Below are positions 1-11,496 of a stretch of 64,000 nt of DNA, one piece after another. The stretch's first letter is position 1. Each line of letters opens with the position of its first letter. The notes beneath the pieces are model-generated. The model saw only the letters and a program-made list of their open reading frames with translations, ran no database searches and had not been told where the DNA came from. The position numbers and the translations under genes were made by a program. The DNA is from Lineus longissimus (taxonomy: Eukaryota > Nemertea > Pilidiophora > Heteronemertea > Lineidae): positions 3,286,001 to 3,350,000 of the forward strand of contig NC_088317.1 of assembly GCF_910592395.1 (NCBI RefSeq), in the 5' to 3' direction.

Positions 1-5
1 TTCAG

Positions 6-901
6 ATAAAAATTATATTGAGAAGAAGAACATAGAAAATGTGATAAATTCTGTCATATGTCAGGAACCGTGCCAATCCGTGGGGTCTTGTAAGACTGGC
101 TCAACTGTTACTATAACCGTGGGCTTCCAGATCCTTAAAGCAGGACTTTATGAGGTACGGGTCAATTTTCATGTCTCGGAAATAACAATTTTGCTTTTAT
201 GACAGCATGTATGTGATGAGAACTGACAAACAGATACAAAGGTCTGAGTTTCTTAGACTTAGCAACTAAGAGTCTGGATAATTTACTTGTTTGTTTAACT
301 CTCAACTTGAGACTTGTACATGTACCCAATGAGTCTCTGTCGTCATTATTCAGACCACCTTATAAAAGAAAAGGCCTTATGGTATGTTGCATTTCTCTAC
401 AGTTTGAAAACCTTTAACGATTCTTTACTATTTTTCAGTTGTGCCAACACATGAGATTAAACCTTCAATATGCAATTAGCACCGTGATGGGTGAAAAAGA
501 ACCGAAGAAGAGTACCATTGCCTCGACTCTCAGCACTGCTTCCTTGAAGGGTCTCATACGACGACCCTCATTGATCCTCCGGGCAAATTCGACGGAAGAT
601 ACTGAGAAGAGGACGCAGCATCTGACGGTGATGAACCAGGGTTCGGCAGCTAGTACTCCTTCACCTTCAAGGTAAGAAAGTCTCGACCTGTTTGATAAAG
701 GCAACATGTCTGTCGAGTTTCATTTCCTGACCAACCCTGACCTGACAAGAGTAAAAATAATCTGGTTGTTTTCTTGTTTATTCTAGGTCTCCAAGTAACC
801 AGCAGCTCTCTGGTGTTGTAAGAAGTGGGGATCGCTCCGAGCAAATCACTATCTCTCCAAAACAGGTGCTCAAGAGAAACTGCCAAGTTTACTTAATATG
901 A
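6..901 (+). CDS. 3' exons of an unrecognised gene (C-terminal part)
   Basis: Three consecutive exons can be joined in frame: 6-154 (after an AG, entering with two bases of a split codon), 439-671 and 787-901, where a TGA ends the frame. Donors are GTACGG and GTAAGA; acceptors are TTTTTCAG and TTCTAG. The joined peptide begins with a cysteine-rich stretch (CQEPC, GSCKTG), continues with a probable helix (around QYAISTVMG) and ends in a Ser/Pro/Lys-rich tail. The style resembles the disordered C-terminal end of a large helical-repeat protein, but I do not recognise the family. The gene starts upstream of the window. An alternative donor after the CAG at 863 could continue the transcript, so the stop at 901 is likely but not certain. 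Confidence 0.55.
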
Positions 902-1313
902 GACTATGGACAAAATCTTTCCGAGAATCGTTTTGTCATTCTCAAAGTTTGGACAGCTCCCTCTGGAGGACACATCTCAGTTTGCCTATTTCCTCAGAGA
1001 AGTGGGACTACTGCTCAGGTATTGGCCAATCACAAGTCCTGTAAGCTCCCATGGGCATGCTTTTGAGCCGACCAGATATGATAGGTGTCTTCTAATAGGC
1101 CAATCAGAGGTTCTGAAACCCTGCTTCAGGAAAGTATCAAATAAAGGCAAACCACTCGTTATACAGACAACTGCTGGAATAAGGAAGAAGTATATGTAAA
1201 GTAATATGTATGTGTAATTTACATCATTCATGGTTTAGCAATGTTAGTTGAGTTTGAATACCTCACTTTTTTAGCAGGTCGCAATTTTCCTGCAGTGCAT
1301 TTAGACATTTATG
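902..1313. other. Probable 3' UTR / intergenic
   Basis: Follows the stop at 901. It has an open frame on each strand but no splice or protein signature. It ends at the TTAA that flanks the MITE. Confidence 0.4.
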
Positions 1314-1317
1314 TTAA

Positions 1318-1698
1318 CACCTTCAGCGCCGAACCACGTAGATCTACGTGGCCCAAATCCCCCCTCCCCTTTGAGCTGGTTATCGGAGTCTCATGGACTT
1401 CATGAAAGAACTACGCCATCGCCATCTTCAGGGCAAGGGAGGAACTGAAAAGACAAGAAAATGTCTTTTTTCAGTTCCTCCCTTTACCTGAAGATGGCGA
1501 TGGCGTAGTTTTTTGTGCTGAACTATGCCATCGCCATCTTCAGGGCACGGTAGGAACTGAAAAGACCCGTTTGGTTCCTATCTTGCCCTGAAGATGGCGA
1601 CGGCGTAAGTTCTTTCATGAAGTCCAGGAGACTCCGATAACCAGCTCAAAGAGGGGGATTTGGGCCACGTAGACCTACGTGGTTCGGCGCTGAAGGTG
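1318..1698. mobile_element. TTAA-flanked foldback MITE (piggyBac-like), complete copy
   Basis: A 381-bp element lies between TTAA at 1314-1317 and TTAA at 1699-1702. The ends are inverted: CACCTTCAGCGCCGAACCAC on the left and its complement on the right, running into a palindromic ACGTAGATCTACGT block. The interior holds two further hairpins (about 1408-1512 and 1519-1608) built from a CATCGCCATCTTCAGGGC motif and its complement. There is no transposase. A TTAA target duplication is the hallmark of piggyBac, so this is most likely a non-autonomous derivative. Confidence 0.85.
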
Positions 1699-1702
1699 TT
1701 AA

Positions 1703-3119
1703 ATGAGCAAAGCCTGATTGTCCAATATATGGTCTGTAAATAGCAATTTTCTGCAATGTAGCCTGCCTTCGTTTAAAAAGCTAATCTGCCATAAATAATT
1801 TGTTGATTCCGAAATGTGCTCTTCGAAGTGTTCTCCCCTGTAAATAGTTACTTGAATATTTGATGGGTTATGAATCTTGTAGTTGTATGCCTGAAGAGTT
1901 TGAATCTCATCGGAATTAGATATGTGCTTTTTATATTTGGTGCTTGGGTCTTGCATGCGACACAATAATTTTGGTGTGTTATAGGAATGTTATAGGATGT
2001 TGAACCTCCCAATTTTGAACAAGCTTGAGAAAAATTGCGTCAGCACTCTCCCACTGGGTAATACCTTTAGAGAAAGAGTGTGTCTTAAAGATTTGAATTA
2101 CTAAACGCATGGAATACATGTATTAATATGAGTATGAAAATGGTGTCATTATGATATGAATATTTTCATAGAAGTGAAATTTGTGAGTGAGGAATATGAA
2201 TTTAGATTGCCCTTGTTGAAGATCAGTGGATTTGTTATGTGCATGTTACTGTTACATTGAGGTCTTCAAGGTATTTTGATATACTGTAAAGCCATTTTAC
2301 TGGTCATTTGTTTCATATGTCACCTGTTTGCTGTTATATAATGCGTGATACCACCGCAACTATTTGGTTCCGTATGTACTCTTGATTAGACGATGAAACG
2401 CCAAAAAGCTGGGCAACGCGTTTTATAGTGCCAAGGCAGTAGATCTCTGTTCCCATTTCGAAACTTTTGTAAGATTCATTGTGCTACCCCAGGGAATTTA
2501 TTTGAATTACATGTATTTCATTTCTAGTCAGTTTGAGGATAAATTCTGTTCTGTACTACATGCATGTGTATATTTTAGTGCCCTTAGTTCAAATCTGATA
2601 GGTTGCATAGTTTTAGACCAAAGAAATCAGGTTATTTTGATTATTTGGTAGTTACTATTTCATTTATAGTCTTGTTTGCTATGTTGAGAATTATTTCATA
2701 TTGCCTTTTAGAGGGCCTACTTCAGATGAATCTTGATATCAAGTCACATACCTTTAATGCATTTGAGGTTTGCCTTGTAAAACTTGTTCAACAAATATTG
2801 AAATGAGAGCGATAAGAAAAATGTTGACAGATATGATAGGTTGCTATTTTGATGCCTGAATGAATTTGATAATTTGAGTTTCTGTGTTGTATCATTTAGT
2901 TGTAAATCACTGCTAAACAGAAAATTTGCTCATGAACTGGCATAAGATGTGGTTTTGTGTAACATGTATCTTTTGAATGTATCTTTTGAATGCAGGGTCT
3001 AAGTGTATCGTCTGTATTTGGAGACATTTCTGATCTTTTTTTTAATTCATAGGAAAGGTAGCTATGATCCGTTACTATTTGTGAAGTGTTGGGAGGTTGC
3101 ATTGTTAGTATTGTTAGTA
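1703..3119. other. Intergenic, no gene seen
   Basis: AT-rich. Short open frames on both strands lack splice context or family resemblance. I see no structured repeat here. Confidence 0.4.
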
Positions 3120-3312
3120 CTGCGGAACCTTCCTAAGCAGACACCTCTCTATTAAGGACAACCTCTCCATTAAGGACAACCTCTCTATTAGGGACACTAG
3201 TTTTGAACCTAAATTGGTTGTTTCCATTCAGTTTGACCTTTCTGATCAAGATACCTTTATAGGAACAGCACTTATCTGTCCAAAGGGTGTCCTTGATAGA
3301 GAGGTTCTACTT
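3120..3312 (+). mobile_element. Tigger/pogo-like MITE, copy 1
   Basis: Diverged copy of a family found at least six times in the window. It starts with a GCGGAACCTTCC terminal sequence after TA, has the internal CTCTATTAAGGACA repeats, and ends with TAGAGAGGTTCTAC. The best-preserved copy is at 51712-51889. Confidence 0.7.
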
Positions 3313-3824
3313 TCAGGATCCCTCTGTCTACTTGACAGGATGTTGATCTTTCGAAATTGCAATAAGATTTAGTGTTCAGAACACTGTGAAAATGGCCAGT
3401 CGTTGAAAAACCCTGTTTTAAAGTTTGATACCTTAATGAAATACCAGTATTCTCTGTTTTATACATGTATGCATTTATGTGTTATTACCCCTGTTTAATG
3501 TCTGGACAAAAGTGTCATTCTCTTACTTATATCATAACATTTGTGCTACAACTGCTTCTGAATGCCATGAGTCAGTATTCAAGAACTTTTACCAATGCTG
3601 AATATTGGGCCAGGATTCAACTGCTAAGGGCATTGCTTTAAGTTCGGCGCCATCTCGCCCGAACAGATTTCTTCGTTATATGGATTAATAAAATGGATAC
3701 CTTATGACGAGTACTTGAAGGTATTCATTTGATTGTACAATGAAATGTATCAGCTGTAAAAAGGAAAGTATTAATAAAAAATGATAATTTAAGTTATAAG
3801 ATTATTGCAGATGGTGTTTTCTGT

Positions 3825-4445
3825 GGTTGTGACTTTTTTGTTGATGAGTCGTTGACCAACATTCACTCTGCAGTTGGTCAGTGAACTGCTTAAGCCAATT
3901 TGTGACTTGTCCTGCAATGGCACAAAGCCAATGATCCACCATGCACTGAATGGAGTTCAACTGAAGGGATAATGGTTAATGCATAGGACTTGGGTCGTCT
4001 TGCCTTGTAGCCCTTCAAGTTGTCTTATGATGTGGTGTCAACTCCTGAAATTGTCCTTGCACTACAGCTAGTTTGGATGTGACGTGTCTTGCAGTGACAC
4101 ACCACCCAAGATCCACCCTGAACAGTGCATCCAGTCTGGTTGTGACTTGTCTTTAGATGAGATGCCATGCTCCATCTTGAAAAGTAGTCTCACCACTGCT
4201 CCAATTCGGGTTGTGACTTGTCTTTGGATAAGATGTCAAGATCTATCTTGAATTGGTCCCTATACTGCTCTAAGTCCATCAATTGTGACTTGTCTTTGGA
4301 TAAGATGTCAATATCCACCCTGAAATGGTCCTCGCTGTGTCAAGCCCGGTTGTGACTTGTCTTTGGAGGAGATGTCAAGAGCTATCTTGAAATGGTCCTT
4401 ACACTGCTTCAGTCCAGTTGTGACAGTGTCTTCAGATAAGACGTC
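3825..4445. repeat. Degenerate tandem repeat, unit about 60-75 bp
   Basis: Units begin with TTGTGACTTGTCTTTGGATA and include a CATCTTGAA-like block. The clearest copies start near 4140, 4208, 4275, 4348 and 4418; weaker ones lie upstream near 3825, 3900 and 4077. Spacing varies, so the array is old. Open frames across it are probably a by-product. Confidence 0.6.
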
Positions 4446-4550
4446 AAACTCCGCGTTCTCACCCATCTCTAGAAGTAGACTACCTGTTGTCAAGACTGGT
4501 TCAATATCCCCACCAATACAACTGAAAAGGTGGGCAACGCGCGCAGTTAA

Positions 4551-4684
4551 CACTTTCAGCGCCGAACCACGTAGATCTGCGTGGCCCAACCCCCCCTCTT
4601 TGAGCTGGTTATCGGAGTCTCATGGCCTTCATGAAAGAACTACGCCATCGCAATCTTCAGGGCAAGAGAGGAACTGAAAAGACC
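4551..4684 (+). mobile_element. Half copy of the TTAA foldback MITE
   Basis: Begins right after TTAA at 4547-4550 with CACTTTCAGCGCCGAACCAC and matches the left half of the 1318-1698 element through GGAACTGAAAAGACC. The right half and second TTAA are absent. This is a truncated or solo-end copy. Confidence 0.75.
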
Positions 4685-5832
4685 AAACCACTGAATAACA
4701 ATGGACAATGGACAAGGGATTAGACTGGATTAATGAAAAGGAGGTTTGGGTCACATGACTTAATTAGCAGAACCAGTTCTAACTGCCCTGTGCATTTTGA
4801 ATCAGTGCTGGTTTGTCTTTGGACTGAAGTAAGTGTGGAAATTTGTGTCTCATTTTTCCTGAAAAACTTGATCAAATTTATCTAAATTTGAGGAATCGAA
4901 ATTTGAAGAACTAAATTTGAAGTCGACTTGTTAAGCTTATTCAGCAGGAGATTCTTGAACCTTTCAACAGTTGAATATTTCTGTTCCCATTTTTCTCTTT
5001 GAATGAGTTTCTTCTGGATTTTTCCGCAGGCCAAGACTCGAGGCAGGTCAACTTGGATGTGAGCTACTCTTAGTTGGGCGAGTACAACTTCTTTCCACTT
5101 TCCAAATGATCAGAACAGATGCAGAGAAAACTAATCTTTCAAAGACCCACATGATGTGATGTCACATCATCAGTATATCTTTGAGCCAAGAATCAGACAT
5201 CAGTTTCTTAAACTTTTCTGCTGATGCATGCCCGAAATGTTGATGTAGTTTCTTGGCGATCTTTTTCTTTGACTCTCAGTTTCGAACAGTTCAGGGTACT
5301 TGGTGTACTGATTCATCCTACATGTTTAGTGAAACACTTTTAACCGCGCCTTGGCCGGCAGTCGGATCACACTGAAGAAACCAGCCAAATCTGGTCACCG
5401 GACTTCTTGTCTGAACAAGTTGTTTGAACGACCCTGTAAAGCTTTTGTGGTCAGGTAACACTGAAATCAAGAACTTGATTAAGAACTTGATGTTGACTTA
5501 TCAGTGTTCTCTTGATACCACGTAAAATCACAATTTCAAATGATGTTATAAATCAATCAAAAACTTTTGGCAACCACTATCCCGCCTGTTGTGTCACACC
5601 GACTGTAACTAGCTGAAGAGGGAAGTAGGCTGTTATGGATGTCAGATAGTGGTCTCCCTGGCATCTGCTTGCAATTTTTGATGACACTCCACCGTGATCC
5701 CAAGGACCTGGCTTTATCTAATGATACGTTCGCAGGGGGAGAGCGGGGGAAGGGTGGAAGAGCCAGTCACCCCCGTGGGAGCAAGATTCCTGAAAGGGTG
5801 TCTTTGGAAAGGGCAAGCATTCGTTCGCCATT
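4685..5832. other. Intergenic, no gene seen
   Basis: No exon-like open frame with splice sites. A short segment near 5118 (AGAGAAAACTAATC then CAAAGACCCA) recurs near 6310, so part of this stretch is repetitive. Confidence 0.35.
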
Positions 5833-6249
5833 AAACACAAGATTTTGATCCTTGTCTTGGGTGTCTTTGAGAGAACTGATCACACACAATTCCCAACCTA
5901 CTCGTCAGCCACGCTGACAGATTAACTGGGTCGAACGTGTTGCTGAGATGTTTTTGAAGAGACACTTGTGGCTGTTTGAGTGACTTCTTGTCTAAGCAGT
6001 ACCATTCTGCCCCCTCTAAGGCATAACAATGGTAACTTATAAACACAAGATCTTAATCCTTGTCTCGGGCGTCTTTGAGAGAACTGATCACACACAATTC
6101 CCAACCTACTTGTCAGCCACGCTGACAGATTAGCTGGGTCGAACGTGTTGCTGAGATGTTTTTGAAGAGATACCTGTGGCTGTTGGAGTGACTTCTTGTC
6201 TAAGCAGTACCATTTTGCCCCCTCTAAGGCATAACAATGGTAACTAATA
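5833..6249. repeat. Tandem duplication, two copies of about 208 bp
   Basis: The unit starts AAACACAAGAT at 5833 and again at 6041. Both copies carry the same 3' end (CCCCCTCTAAGGCATAACAA). Copies differ at scattered positions. Open frames on the minus strand cross both copies but look fortuitous. Confidence 0.85.
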
Positions 6250-7990
6250 AACTGACTGCGAAATGAAAGCAAGTTGAACATGAGATGCTCATCATTCCGT
6301 CTCGGGTTGCAGAGAAACTAATCTCGCAAAGACCCAAGAGTCCAGAGTAGTTCTCTATAGTAATAGTGCAGATAGTGAGTCGACTGTGTTTCCTCCGTCT
6401 CTCTGTTCAGGAAAAAAATGCTTCAGTCCTGGTTCAGTTTTTTTAAGGTTCAAGAAGTCCACAGGAGAGGACTGGTTGCGGATCTTGGATTTTCATGGAC
6501 TTGGGGATGACTACGAATGATTGTAGTTGAGATAGGTCAAGGTAGGTGTCTCGATCCTTGGATCAGCTTGGACACTGAATGATACACAGTCTGGTTATTT
6601 TCGATGCCATTGATTGATTATGTGATTGAAGTAAGATACCTTTTTGCTACGCCACCTATACATTCAAGAACATCGAAAGGAGGAATCAACAAGAATGTAC
6701 AGAGGAGATTTCCTGCCAAGTCTTGCTGAGGATTCTGTTATGAATTGATTGTGTGTCATTCTCATTCTAATATTTTAAAGGTACAACAAGCCCTGATCAG
6801 GATACGCTGAAAACTACCGACGAGTGTCAAATCACGTCCGTCAGGGAGAAACTTAATGAACGAACTCTCCGCGCTTACACCAACGCGTCTCATTGATACA
6901 GAGCAGGATGATGCTCTAGTTTCAGGAAATGTAATGTAATGTAATGCAACGCTACAATTTGTTAGGCAAAATGTTTGTTCAAAATTGTGATTTATCAACA
7001 TGTTTGAAGATCACCTGTATGTAGATCACCTGTATGTATTTGACAATGCAATGCCGCACATAATCTTGCACTGTGGCACAGTGTGTTTTGTACCTTTGAA
7101 ACTCAAGGTTGAAACTAATGTAATTTAAACCTTTCAAGCCTGAATGCTCTTGTGACCCCTTTCCCCTTCTCAAATTAGTCTGTGTACTATTTGAATTAAA
7201 TTAGCTGCTAAAGTCAGTCGATAAATTTATCATTGAATACAGTGTCATCTTCCTTAGCCCCATCTAGGCAAAATCTTCTATTAATTTCAGTTGTTTTTTA
7301 ATATTTTTGTCACGATATCTTTTTGAATTTACAGGTTTTTTTTCCTTTAGTGGTGTACATGTTGGTCATTTTAGCTAGATTAGAAGTGGGTTAGGCCTAC
7401 AAGGTTCTGATAGCAGTTTATTTCATGACTGGCAGTTAGTGCCGTCATCCGTAGCCACTTCTAGTGTAGCCGTTAGTGATAGGATGGAGACCAGCGAGTT
7501 AGGTGTAGGCGCAACGTATCTAAGGTTAGACACTCACTGGTCTTTATCTCCAGGAAGATGACACACTCGGGGGGGGGGGGGGGTAACCATGGCCAAGCTG
7601 AAATATAACCTTCTCACTCGAACTTTGACCCAGTTGTTCGGTTTCATTGGGAAAGGTTTATATCAGATTTTAACTCTTTGAACGTAAACCGATGCTCGGT
7701 GATCATGCTGTGTCATTTAGCACAGGGCTTGAAAGGTTTAAAACATTCATCTCTCATAAAAAGTGTGAGTTTATGGTCATGGCCTGCAAAGGCAATCGCT
7801 TTTTTGCACCTTTTTTTTCTTGTTTATAAAATGTAAAATGTATGATGTAAATAATGAAGTAAAAAATGTATTATTTAATAAGAAAATAGACTCATTTAAG
7901 TTATTTATATATTTTGTTATGGTTCAATGAATATGTACAGGCCCCCACTGTAAACCGACAAATACATAACGTCAGACGTGTTAGAAACAT
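6250..7990. other. Intergenic, with a G homopolymer
   Basis: No gene recognised. A run of 15 G lies at 7569-7583, and AT-rich low complexity at about 7800-7915. Confidence 0.4.
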
Positions 7991-8080
7991 TAGAGCAGAG
8001 TTGGTAGAGCGCTCGTCAGAAATGGCAGAATACGATGTTCGATTCAACGGTCGCGAGTTCGAATTCGATTGTGGACAACA
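7991..8080 (+). repeat. tRNA-like tract, possible tRNA-derived SINE head
   Basis: An A-box-like GTTGGTAGAGCGC near 7999-8011 is followed about 45 bp later by a B-box-like GAGTTCGAATTC (8055-8066). The order and spacing suit an internal pol III promoter. No full cloverleaf could be folded by eye, so this is a tRNA pseudogene or SINE fragment. Confidence 0.45.
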
Positions 8081-8219
8081 TTTTTCTCTTTCTTTTTTAC
8101 TTAATATTTTATTTTTATAATGCGTTTCTTTTCCCTTGTTATTTAGATTTTAGATATTTGAATTATGCTGCCTGCAACATACCTACAGAAAGGACAATAA
8201 CAATAGCCCATCTCTAAGA

Positions 8220-8370
8220 TCCAAGGGATAGTCCTTCAGATATCATATTGAGTATGAATATACAATGAGGCTTGTCTCATGTGAATAGTCTTCCTCCAGT
8301 ATGAATATGTTTCTCTGCAATGAGACTTGTCTTTCGATACTGCCTCATGTGTATGGTCTTCCTCCAGTAT
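8220..8370. repeat. Two-copy local duplication of about 75 bp
   Basis: The block CAATGAGRCTTGTCT ... GTCTTCCTCCAGTAT occurs twice in a row. It is non-coding. Confidence 0.5.
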
Positions 8371-9287
8371 ATTGTGATACTGTATGCTGAGAACAGCGTT
8401 ATTTGAAGCATCATTTTACAGAAATATCTATTGATATAATGGCAAGTTAACAAAACTATACAAGCAAAATGGGTTTAAATGACACAAGTAGAATAGCCAT
8501 ACCTGCTGTTTTGCATACAGTAGTCAAAATTTATCATTTCGTGCAATGTGTTTTTTCAAGACTGATTGTTTTCAACGCACTTCACTAGACAATGTGGTGC
8601 TTTCTTCAGATTTATCGGATTCTGATTAGCTGAGAACCTGTGTACAAATGTACACTGTACTGCCCGAAAGGTTCAGGAAAAAAATTCGCAGGCCGGTCCA
8701 CTTCGTCCGGAGTGTCGGCGGAAAAGGCAACGTGACGGAATGGACAGGGCCGACTTTACAGTAATTTGCAGGGATTATTTTTCATTCATGATTGGCACCT
8801 CAGTCCCAGTAAATGACATAGCAAAAGGCTCATTCCAACAATCAAAACAAATGGCCCATACAAAATCAATCAAATATCGAAATATTCTACGCATTGCGAA
8901 ACGACACCATCTGGGGTCCATCGACGTCACCGTCGCACGGTCCGTTTTGGCACAGATGGTGTCACGACTTGAAAACCTATTGATTTCTATTAATCTACGT
9001 GTTCAATCACAGCGTGGCACAATGTATATCTCATATACACTGATTTCTTGATGATATGACAAACTGACCTGTGTTGGCAAAATTTTGATGATAAATTTTG
9101 ACAGGACATTCCCAAAGATTCGGATAAATGCGCGACATAAACGTAAAATGGCATAACCATGGACCGAGGACAACGTTCTAATTTTGATTAAAAAACTGAT
9201 CAATTGGGATATTTTACTTTCATTTGAAAGCAAAAGTACGAAGGGTAAACAGGGTAACAGCAAAGACGAACTAATTCAGATTAAAGG
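8371..9287. other. Upstream region of the secreted-repeat gene
   Basis: Contains no recognised exon. An open frame at 8740-9051 has no family resemblance. A short inverted repeat, GACACCATCTG ... CAGATGGTGTC, lies within 8900-8975. The region should hold the promoter of the gene starting at 9288. Confidence 0.35.
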
Positions 9288-11496
9288 ATGGCGAAACTTG
9301 TAATATTTCTCGGTCTTGCTTTTGTCGGATACGCCCTTGGAAGAGCGGTTGATGAACGTATCGGTAAGAAAAATCACCCATTTCGCATTACCTCTCTGTC
9401 TCTGCAGGCATAAGCAAAAGGAGAGGAGGGCTGCGAACGCTCCCCTTTTCGGGAATAGTCTTTGAATTTGACCGGGAAAATTCGGACAGCGTTCAATGTC
9501 CTGTCCACGTAGATTCCCCCGTCTCCACACCTACGTTGTCCTAGCTCCTAATAGTCACAACCTTATTCCGTCTTCTTATAGTCGAAATGGGTCCATTTAC
9601 TCAATCTGCGTTAGAGGCAAACGCCAGCGTTAGCTCAAGCAAGCTCTATCTCTTTCAGTAAATTTCAGTTTCAATAGTACAACGTTATGACTTAAACGTC
9701 ACTGCTGACGCCGAGAATCGGGCCATGGACGATTGTGAAAATACAATTGCTGGGAGAAGAACATCGAAGGTATATGTTGTGGTTTTCTTCTCCATTTTCA
9801 GGTCCAATGAACGCCATGGACAACCTCCACGGCGTACTGATGCACGGCGATGCCAAGGTTGGTGAGGACCACAGAGGGGAAGACAAAATGAAAGCCCTAC
9901 AAGAAATGGACGAAATGTTGAACGACAAGAAACATATTGGGCCCCAGGATAGAATGACTGAACTTCATGATACGCTTATGCATCCGGACGGGAAGGGGAC
10001 GTCCCATGACCTCAGCCAGGATGGTAGGTGCACAGGAACGGGCACCCTGGCCAGACCCACCAAAAATCCCAGAGAGACCAGTAGACACCCCAGAGAACGT
10101 ATCATCAGAAGTATGTTTTCTCGGGCATCTACTAGTCTCTGGGATGTTTGGGGTCGCTGGGGTACAGGTGCCTGTGGTAGGTGTTGATATGTAAAGATTC
10201 TGTCGTGTTGCTGAGACAGTTGGACAGAAAGGGACCTGTCCATCTATGTCGTTAACTGTCGGAATGAAATTGTCCGTGGTTGTGAAAATAACACATGCCA
10301 CGATCTCAACCATGTCCTGCCTGCTTGAGAAGTCTTAATTATATCTACACACCCTTGTGTCTCTGGTCCTGCAGTTACTCCTCAAGTTAAGTATCTAAGT
10401 TATTCTGGATGTGACATACTGGTATTGTCTCTATTTTCATCCAAAGTCATATTTCCGATTGTGTCTTTCACATCAGGTATTCTGCTGATGTCCAGTGTTG
10501 CGTCAATGTCTCAATCAGTTATACCACTGACTGTCCAGTGGTGTGATGCATGTGTACGCCAGTGATTGTGACAATGTCTTAGCTGCATATTTTGTCTCTC
10601 CTACAGCCAAACAAACTATAGGAGAAACTCCCTTAGTGAACAACTGTCCATTAAGGACACCCTCATATTAAGGACACTTCATTTGACATTTGGTCTTAAA
10701 TCAGCTGTTTCTATTGAATTTGACCTCTGTAATCAGGGACCTCTCAATTAAGGACAGCTCTTCTCAGTCTCAATGACATCCACAAGAAGTCCAAACTGTA
10801 TTTGGCAAACAAACTAATCATTTGAATTATCATGTTCCAGGGCCCGAGTTGAAAAAAGATTTTGGTGTCCCAGATGCAATGGACCACCTTCATGGTGTCC
10901 TGATGCACGGAGATGGCGCCCAGGGTCGGGATCACGCCCTCGAGGATGCCAAGCACATCGAGGACGATGCCAAGTCTAGAGGAAGCATGGAGCTTGGGAA
11001 CCTCATGGAAGACGTCCACGGCATCCTCATGCACGGGGACAAGACGCGAGGGAAAGATCACAAACATGAAGACGAGAAGGAAACTGAGAGCGATATACCA
11101 GACGGACCAATAGGTGTCGACCCTGACAGCGCATTACACAGCGGGGAGCATAAACACAATGAAGAAGCGAAAGAAAAACCGGACGAATTTGATCCAAATC
11201 GCTTATGGGAAGAAAAAAGAAAAAAACCCTTAGCTTTTAGTTTTGGACGATTTATTTCTTCTGATATTATGGACAATGTTGATAAGTTAAAAAAGCGCTA
11301 TTTGTCGAGATTTTTTGGGAGTGCGGAGAAAAAGGACAATTTGGAGGTGAAAAAGGATGATGATACAGCAAAAATGGATAAGGACAGACCAGTGTCTCCT
11401 CGGATGAAAGCTGCTTATGATATTGGACCCAAAAAGGAAGATAATCCATTCGGGAGTGGTGTCAATGGAAACCCACCCAAACATGATGAAACATGA
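9288..11496 (+). CDS. Secreted protein with four MDxLHGVLMHGD repeats; function unknown
   Basis: Three coding exons: 9288-9363, 9802-10023 and 10841-11496, giving 317 residues. Both introns are phase 1, so the middle exon is symmetric. Residues 1-18 look like a signal peptide (short basic start, LVIFLGLAFVGYALG core). Repeats of M-[DET]-x-[LV]-H-[GD]-[VTI]-L-M-H-[GP]-D lie at residues 31-42, 77-88, 113-124 and 155-166, each followed by charged, His/Asp-rich sequence such as GEDH or GRDH. Residues 167-317 are Lys/Glu/Asp-rich and probably disordered, with one more ordered segment (FSFGRFISSDIMDN). No membrane anchor follows. The His/Asp spacing could bind metal, but that is inference; I know no family with this motif. 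A polyadenylation signal sits at 11764. The gene converges on WDR73, only 466 bp between stops. Confidence 0.72.
10033..10175. repeat. Imperfect foldback inside intron 2
   Basis: The left arm, starting CACAGGAACGGGCACC and including ATCCCAGAGAGACCAGTAGA, pairs with a right arm containing CTACTAGTCTCTGGGAT and GGTGCCTGTG. Arms are about 65 bp with a loop near 10100-10115. It could be a decayed MITE or a hairpin transcript; no target duplication was found. Confidence 0.6.
10618..10775 (+). mobile_element. Tigger/pogo-like MITE, copy 2 (decayed)
   Basis: Carries the family core (CCATTAAGGACACC, ATTGAATTTGACCTC, CAATTAAGGACAGC) inside intron 2 of the secreted-repeat gene. The 3' terminal inverted repeat is lost. 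Confidence 0.65.

Noticed and set aside
906-1199. 97-residue frame after the first gene
   Set aside because: No homology or splice signals; position suits 3' UTR.
7991-8080. Functional tRNA gene
   Set aside because: A- and B-box-like motifs are present, but no acceptor stem or full cloverleaf could be built.
8740-9051. 103-residue frame upstream of the secreted-repeat gene
   Set aside because: No recognisable domain; composition is like surrounding non-coding DNA.
9735-10187. 150-residue frame with start at 9735
   Set aside because: Reads through the intron on both sides of the true exon 9802-10023; the spliced model carries a signal peptide and fits phase.
11220-11340. Neuropeptide reading of the secreted protein (KKR then YLSRFFGS)
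   Set aside because: No Gly-Lys/Arg-Arg amidation and cleavage pattern and no repeated peptide units between dibasic sites.
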